A stretch of 64,000 bases of DNA from Dallia pectoralis (Eukaryota > Chordata > Actinopteri > Esociformes > Umbridae), in the NCBI GenBank assembly GCA_029465975.1, contig CM055748.1, positions 10,938,300-11,002,299 of the forward strand. The letters are read 5' to 3'. The stretch's first letter is position 1, and every line of letters starts with the position of its first letter. Under the pieces are notes generated by a model. That model saw only the letters and a list, made by a program, of their open reading frames with translations. It was not told the origin of the DNA and made no database searches. Positions 58,560 to 64,000 of the stretch are shown piece after piece. Both the position numbers and the translations under genes were made by a program.

Positions 58560-59779
58560 CCCCTCTCGACGAATCTTCGCTTAAATTCCACGGCATAGAC
58601 CAGGCATCTACCTGATTAAAATCGCGGGTCGGGGTGCCTGGCTGGCCAAAGTTGACGTTACATCCGCTTTCAAAGTCATGCCCATCCATCCCGACTCATG
58701 GCATCTCTTTGGAGTCCGCTGGCTCGAGAAATACTATTTCGCCGTACGTCTAACGTTCGGATGCAAAAGCAGCCCTAAAAATATTCGACATGCTATCAGA
58801 AGCAGTCTGCTGGATCTTGTCAAAAACTACGCCATCCCCCACCTCATTCACCTGCTAGATGATTTTCTAATAATCTCGCCTCCCAACGCCATCCCGGCCG
58901 CGCACCTCCTCTCAGTCCAAAACGTCTTCTCCGAGCTTGGAATCCCCCTCGCAGAGGAGAAAACCATGGGCCCCGCGACGTCCATCGAGTTCCTAGGGAT
59001 TAACTTGGATTCTAGGGAATTCCAAGCATCCCTGCCAAAGGAGAAAATCGACCGAATAATTCTCGTCTCCTCTACTTTCCTCGAGAAATCGGTTCTCTCG
59101 AACGTGAACTCTTGTCCCTGCTCGGCCATTTAAACTTCGCGACGCGCATCATCCCGCAGGGTCGCCCTTTATATCGCATCTCCTCTCACTCGCGTCCTCC
59201 GTCCACTCGCTAGAGGACCCCATTTTCCTTAACCCAAGCATGCCGCGACGAACTTAGGCTATGGGTAACATTTCTAAAACAGTGGAACGGCCTATCGTCT
59301 TTCCACAAAAACCTCGCGCGTCCCCCACCGAGATCCAACGGTTCACAGACGCCGCCCCCTCAATCGGGTTCGGGGGATTCTACCAAGGTCGTTGGTTCGC
59401 GGCTCCGTAGCCACCCCAGTTCCAGCAATTACCGCAATCCTCGGCGCTATTCGAGCTCTACCCTCTCGTAGTAGCAGCTTTCCCGTGGGGGAAGGAATGG
59501 TCCTCTACAAGCATCCTAGTGCATTGCGACTATGAGGCGACCGTGCACTGCATTAACAGAGGCCGTTCCCATTCACCCGCTCTGATGCCACTCTTAAGGC
59601 GCCTCACCTGGATCGCAGCTTGCGACCAATTCATTATCGTCGCTAAGCATATCCCCGGGTCGGAGAATCAAATCGCTGACTCCCTGTCTCGCTTTCTGTT
59701 TCAGAAATTCAGGACGCTGGCTCCGGAGGCGGACCGTATCCCTACTCCGGTACCTCGCTATTCAGAGTTGATATTCCCG
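58560..59779 (+). pseudogene. Ngaro reverse transcriptase-RNase H, broken
   Basis: The RT core is readable: SLKFHGIDQA (frame 1), then after a frameshift near 58606 YLIKIAGRGAWLAKVDVTSA, then the catalytic LLDDFLI at about 58850 and FLGINLDS. A second frameshift near 59090 leads to ERELLSLLGHLNFATRIIPQ. RNase H follows with FTDAAPSIGFGGFYQGRW, an in-frame TAG at 59408, then HCDYEATVHCINRG and NQIADSLSRF. The protein in intact elements makes and processes cDNA. Two frameshifts and one stop inactivate it here. Confidence 0.85.
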
Positions 59780-60768
59780 TAAACCACCCGCTAAAAACCC
59801 TGCTCGACTCATCACTCAACACCATCCTTCACGCAGTCGCCCCCAGGACCCTCCAATCCTACCTTACCGCCTGGAAAAGTTTTAAAACATTCCACGCTTC
59901 TTACAACCTACCCTTCCCCGATTTTTCCCTTCTTTCCATAACGTCTTTCACCTCCTATCTTTATACCATAAAGGGCGTACAAGCCGGGTCCATTAGAGGG
60001 TACCTGAGCGGCATCCAGTTTTTCCATAAATTGATGCACGGCGCCCCCTCCCCCGGAATAAGCAACGCACAAACCTCCCTCCTGATTAAAGGGATTCAAA
60101 GATCCCAGCCCACCAGTACCGACGCCAGGCAACCCTTAACCCTTGATATCTTAACCAAATGCATTTACACCCTCCGCACAGGCTACCAGCCCCTAGGTGC
60201 CGCCCGCACACTTGACGCCATGTTTATCCTAGCCTTTTTCGGCTTCCTCAGGTGCTCGGAACTCACCACCACTTCCAAATTCGACCCCGAAATCCACCCC
60301 ACCATCTCAGACCTATCAGTAATAGACGACGAGGCAATTTCATTTCTGATTAAACGAAGCAAGACCGACCAGAACAATAAAGGCCATTTTATCTACATTT
60401 TTAACCTAGCCTCGCAAATCCAACCGTACCAGTCAATTCGGGTTTACCTGCAACGGAGAAGATCCCAGGCTAGATCTCCTCTGGAACCCCTGTTCATGGA
60501 CGAATCCCGGAAACCCGTGTCACGTTTCTGGTTCCAGAAGCACCTCAAATCCGTTCTCCAGCAGTCAGGCATTCCAGCAGAACACTTTTCAGGCCACTCA
60601 TTCCGCATCGGGGCAGCAACTTCAGCAGCCCAAAAAGGCCTCTCCCAACAGCAGATCCAAGCCCTAGGGAGATGGTCCTCCGACGCTTTCCAAAGCTATA
60701 TCAGGACAAATCGGTCCCATATCAAAATAGCTCACCAAACCCTCGTAAACAAATCAACCAATAGATAA
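59674..60768 (+). CDS. Ngaro tyrosine recombinase (YR)
   Basis: The frame is open for 364 codons to the TAA at 60766. It overlaps the end of the RT-RNase H frame in a different phase. The first ATG is only at 60034, so the N-terminal part (LQSYLTAWKSFKTFH) is probably reached by frameshifting or another route. Catalytic residues of the family are all visible: Arg in FFGFLRCSEL, His-x-x-Arg in GHSFRIGAAT, then LGRW and Tyr in FQSYIR. The enzyme inserts the circular cDNA without target duplication. This is the only Ngaro frame here that looks intact. Confidence 0.88.
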
Positions 60769-60834
60769 ATGGACAATTAAATCAACTAAGTAATAGAACT
60801 CCGTTCTATTTAATAGAACCCCCCTTGTTCCTTT

Positions 60835-61640
60835 TCTGTCCTCTCTTTCCGTCCAGCGAGCATTGGCCTCACAGCGGACGGAGTGAGAGCCCCCCGGTAG
60901 AGCGCTCCTGTTTTCTCTTTCATCCAGTGAGCACTTGGTCTCCAGCAGATGCCGCGTGAGAAAATCTCCCGGGCAGGCACTCACTTTCGCTATTTCCCGT
61001 TTCCTTCCGTCCAGCGGGCACTAGTCTCACAGCGGACGGAATGAGAACCTCCCCGGTTGAGTTCGTACGTTTTCTCTTTTCATCCAGTGAGCATTGGTCT
61101 CCAGCAGGTGCCGCGTGAGAAAATCTCCCGGGCAAGCACTCATTTTCCCCCTTCGCGTTTCCCCTTTCCGTCCAGCGAGCACTAGTCTCACAGCGGACGG
61201 AGTGAGAACTTCCCCGGTCGAGCTCCAACGTTTTCTCTTTTCATCCAGTGAGCATTGGTCTCCAGCAGGTGCCGCGTGAGAAAATCTCCCGGGCAAGCAC
61301 TCATTTTCCCCCTTCGCGTTTCCCCTTTCCGTCCAGCGAGCACTAGTCTCACAGCGGACGGAGTGAGAACTTCCCGGTCGAGCCCATCGTTCTCTCTTTC
61401 ATCCAGTGAGCATTGGTCTCCAGCAGATGCCGCGTGAGAACCTCCCGGGCAAGCACTCACTTTCCTGTACGTTCCTCCTTTCCGTCCAGCGAGCATTGGT
61501 CTCACAGCGGTCGGAATAAATCTATACCAAACGGGCATTGGTCCCACAGCAAAGCTCCCACGTTTCCCCGTTCCGTCCAGCGAGCATTGGTCTCCCAGCG
61601 GTCGGAATAGGAACACCAAGCGGGCCTCAGTCCCGCAACA
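60835..61640 (+). repeat. 161-bp tandem repeats in the Ngaro 3' region
   Basis: Copies start at GTCCAGCG near 60851, 61009, 61170, 61331 and 61494, with a shortened copy at 61575. Each unit has two related halves, one with AGTCTCACAGCGGACGGA and one with GCATTGGTCTCCAGCAG. Two GTGAGAA(C/A) motifs also occur per unit. Frames across it are not coding. Confidence 0.92.
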
Positions 61641-61722
61641 AACGTCCAAACGCCCCACGTCCACAGGCCAGCAGGGCCCGCCTAGTCCAGGCCGTGAACG
61701 GCTTCACAGGCCCGCGCGCATA

Positions 61723-61723
<1 letters not shown>

Positions 61724-61788
<65 letters not shown>

Positions 61789-61862
61789 GATTAATAAACG
61801 AAAAAAAAAAAATAAAACAAAAAAAAAAAAAAAATTTAATAATAAAAAAAAAAAAAAAAAAA
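61724..61862 (+). repeat. Poly(A) and A-rich tract
   Basis: A run of about 62 A is followed by A-rich sequence with ATT interruptions. A 22-A run also occurs at 58397-58418. Lengths of such runs are unreliable in assemblies. Confidence 0.95.
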
Positions 61863-61954
61863 TAATTCTGACACTTCCTCGCGATGCCAGTCCGCCAAGC
61901 TCGGCTCTCTGGGGGGTTTATAATCCAGCGGCTGTCCTCGGCTCCTTAGCGTTA

Positions 61955-62098
61955 GGGGGGTACTCTGGGTTCGGGCCAAATTCCGAGCCCGGAGCCCCGG
62001 GCCGGATTCCGAGCCCGGAACCCTCCCTCCGGACAGCACGCCAAATACGCATTAAACCTATATCCCTTAATTGGCATGTAAGTGCGAACTCGTGAAAT
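61955..62098 (+). repeat. Ngaro B1 split direct repeat
   Basis: 144 bp, identical by eye to B2. It contains an internal ATTCCGAGCCCGG duplication and overlaps A2 by AAAT. Confidence 0.93.
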
Positions 62099-62229
62099 GA
62101 GGTTTACTAACAAGGTTCGGGAGGAGGACTTCCAGCTAATTAATTACAGGTGGAAGCCCTCAGCAATTATCAGCTAGAGGGTACATATAGACTCAGCAGT
62201 CTTACCTCGCTCCGCTGACAGCTCGCAGC
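62095..62229 (+). repeat. Ngaro A2 split direct repeat
   Basis: Second copy of A1, placed between B1 and B2. A 58-bp C-rich segment (62230-62287) separates it from B2. Confidence 0.93.
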
Positions 62230-62287
62230 ATCCCCCCACCACCCCTTCTCCGCTCAAATTCTAGTCCTAACCACTTACATGCGGGGG

Positions 62288-62431
62288 GGGGGGTACTCTG
62301 GGTTCGGGCCAAATTCCGAGCCCGGAGCCCCGGGCCGGATTCCGAGCCCGGAACCCTCCCTCCGGACAGCACGCCAAATACGCATTAAACCTATATCCCT
62401 TAATTGGCATGTAAGTGCGAACTCGTGAAAT
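62288..62431 (+). repeat. Ngaro B2 split direct repeat (right end)
   Basis: Second copy of B1, preceded by a longer G run. Host sequence resumes after GTGAAAT at 62431. Confidence 0.92.
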
Positions 62432-64000
62432 ATGATATTGGAATCAATGACTCATTGCTGTTATTTTTAGAGCAATTAAATCTGCTATTGGCTGGAATAT
62501 ATTTTGCCCAATAATCTAGACACTGTTCTTACGCTAACCTGTAATTGAAATTGTAGGCTAGTGATAATCTGTTATTATCGAGTATGACTATGAAGTAAGC
62601 TTAAAGCCATATCCAAGCCAAAATATACCCTTGGGAAGTTGGCACGTAGTAGTATTGCTGTTTCTGTAGAGTGTGATAGTTTCATGTGACAGCGTCACAT
62701 AAGCGCAAGTACACCCAAGACCAGCCTAAGAATAGTTTAACGTCCTATTTATTATAGACTTATACCAAGTTAGTCAGCCTAGTACAAATACTTACCCAGC
62801 AAGGTCAAATGATAATAATTGGCACACATGAGACTTGGTGAACCAGGTTGATTATTTTCTGGTCTGATTCCCACTGTTGACAGCATTTTGCCATAATCAT
62901 ACTCACTGTTTATCTTCTCCTCAATCGGCTCCTTGCACATTTACTCAATTACAGCATTCAAACCAACCAGCGAGCCACACTGAAACACCCACATTTGCAT
63001 GTTACAGTAAGCTGAAAATAACTCCACAACATGTTGGAATAAACGTGCGGTGTGCATAGACACACAGATTAAAAGGCCTTTTAAACACGGGGAAATATCC
63101 ACATTAAATTGCTTGTTATGTTTAATCTCCTTCCAGGTTTTCTTTTTAATGCTTTGACTTCATATGGCACGGTCCTCTAACAATTAGCAGCGGGGACATT
63201 GAGGATGCCCTGGGGTGAACAGGAAGGCAGAGTGAGTGTTGCTGTGCTGTGCTATGCTGTGTGTTGGTCATTAGAAGTGAAACACACTGAGGGGAGGCCC
63301 AGACTCATCTCCCTGCCAGAACAGACTGAAAAAGTTAAAAGACTACTATTTTACTCGTATTCTTCTCAATATCTACATTAACATTGTCTCCAGGAACCAT
63401 TAGATGCCTGTCGCCCTGACTGTATGACAATAACTATATGGGTTAAATGCCCATGTTTATTTTGCGTACATACAACGTGGGTTCTGAAATGTAGTCAGTG
63501 TTTTCCCATGGGGATAGAGCGTTGTGAGAACAGTGTTTCCTATGGAAAGAATGTGCTGCTGTGTGCAAAATGAGGGTTCTGCAGACCTCCCAGGGATCAT
63601 TTATGGATCAATTAGTGAGGGTAGAGGTCTAAAAATGCAACAGTGTCAACTTCAAAAGCAATGTTTTATTAGACTTAAACTTCACTCACGCTGGCAGAAT
63701 CTGTTAGGTCATGTCTGTGCTGAGCAGTAGTTGAGTTTTAGACCAACCGATGGGCAATTCCCTTTTTCAATAGCCTACGTGTTCATCGTCTGGTAATAAG
63801 ATTGTTAATCTATACAAGAAAACAATGTGGATTGTTTTGGCCCGGGCTAAAGGTTGCTGACAGGGCAACAAAAGCCTGCACACTTCCTGCTGGTTTTAGT
63901 TGACTGTAGTGTAGTGACCATTCTGGCTGCTTTTCCCAATACTCCTTCTGACAGGCTTCTTGTTATAGTGATTCTCTGGTATATTTGTATATCATTTTCG
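62432..64000. other. Spacer or intron with no gene seen
   Basis: No exon is recognised. The first 170 bases and about 63060-63220 have balanced composition and many AATTA/TAAT motifs, and could hold conserved non-coding elements, but this cannot be judged from one sequence. Confidence 0.35.

Larger units (their letters stand above)
57194..62431 (+). mobile_element. Ngaro-type (DIRS-superfamily) tyrosine-recombinase retrotransposon, 5238 bp
   Basis: The structure is A1 (57194-57328), ORFs, B1 (61955-62098), A2 (62095-62229), B2 (62288-62431). These are the split direct repeats that define Ngaro and PAT-like elements. A1 and A2 (135 bp) and B1 and B2 (144 bp) appear identical by eye. The coding order is gag-like, reverse transcriptase/RNase H, then tyrosine recombinase. 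There are no LTRs, integrase or target duplication. AAAT is shared by the left edge, the B1/A2 junction and the right edge, as expected for integration of a circular intermediate by a recombinase. The polymerase is broken, so this copy is not autonomous. Confidence 0.93.

Noticed and set aside
60754..61664. Long minus-strand frames in the Ngaro 3' region
   Set aside because: They arise from the 161-bp tandem repeat; the repeated peptides follow the DNA repeat and match nothing known.

Overview
The window looks like a piece of a teleost fish nuclear genome. The evidence is one clear multi-exon vertebrate gene with GT-AG introns (diablo/Smac, + strand, 11276-13825), long AT-rich introns and spacers, (GT)n and (AT)n microsatellites, and a dense, varied load of transposable elements typical of ray-finned fish: L2/CR1-superfamily LINEs, tRNA-derived SINEs, Tc1/mariner relics, hAT elements, LTR elements and a Ngaro-type tyrosine-recombinase retrotransposon. 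Several short palindromic repeats resemble ones I associate with salmonid and pike genomes, so Protacanthopterygii is my best guess, but that is inference.

Layout. 1-3.0 kb: an LTR fragment at the window edge, then the repeat-rich interior and 3' LTR of a non-autonomous LTR element. 5.4-8.5 kb: a decayed LINE on the minus strand. 9.2 kb: a tRNA-derived SINE. 11.2-14.4 kb: diablo, complete in six coding exons (238 codons), with a perfect TISU start-codon element and an AVPF IAP-binding motif. 14.8-22.8 kb: Tc1 relics, an L2 LINE carrying a nested solo LTR, and a striking 60-bp inverted repeat. 23.1-23.5 kb: a CpG-rich first exon of an unrecognised membrane or secreted protein. Its next exon may lie 30 kb downstream at 53654-53871, joined in a compatible reading phase. 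If so, most of 23.5-53.6 kb is one intron. That interval holds a 2.3-kb, 50-bp-unit minisatellite, two hAT elements with target duplications, and an LTR cluster (45.1-51.6 kb). The cluster includes a very young 2.88-kb element with identical 380-bp LTRs and a 5-bp target duplication. 55.0 kb: a mariner-type MITE. 57.2-62.4 kb: a Ngaro element with the A1-ORFs-B1-A2-B2 split direct repeat layout. 62.4-64 kb: no gene seen.

The most interesting system is a set of related non-autonomous LTR retroelements (0-3 kb, 45.2-46.7 kb, 47.3-50.2 kb). Instead of gag-pol they carry one long reading frame. Two of the three copies share an N-terminal part recognisable at protein level, and all three have rapidly changing tandem peptide repeats. 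In two of them the repeats carry dozens of AAGATGGC-type (YY1/TISU-like) motifs. The host genes here do not form an operon or pathway; diablo is the only gene whose function can be stated with confidence.
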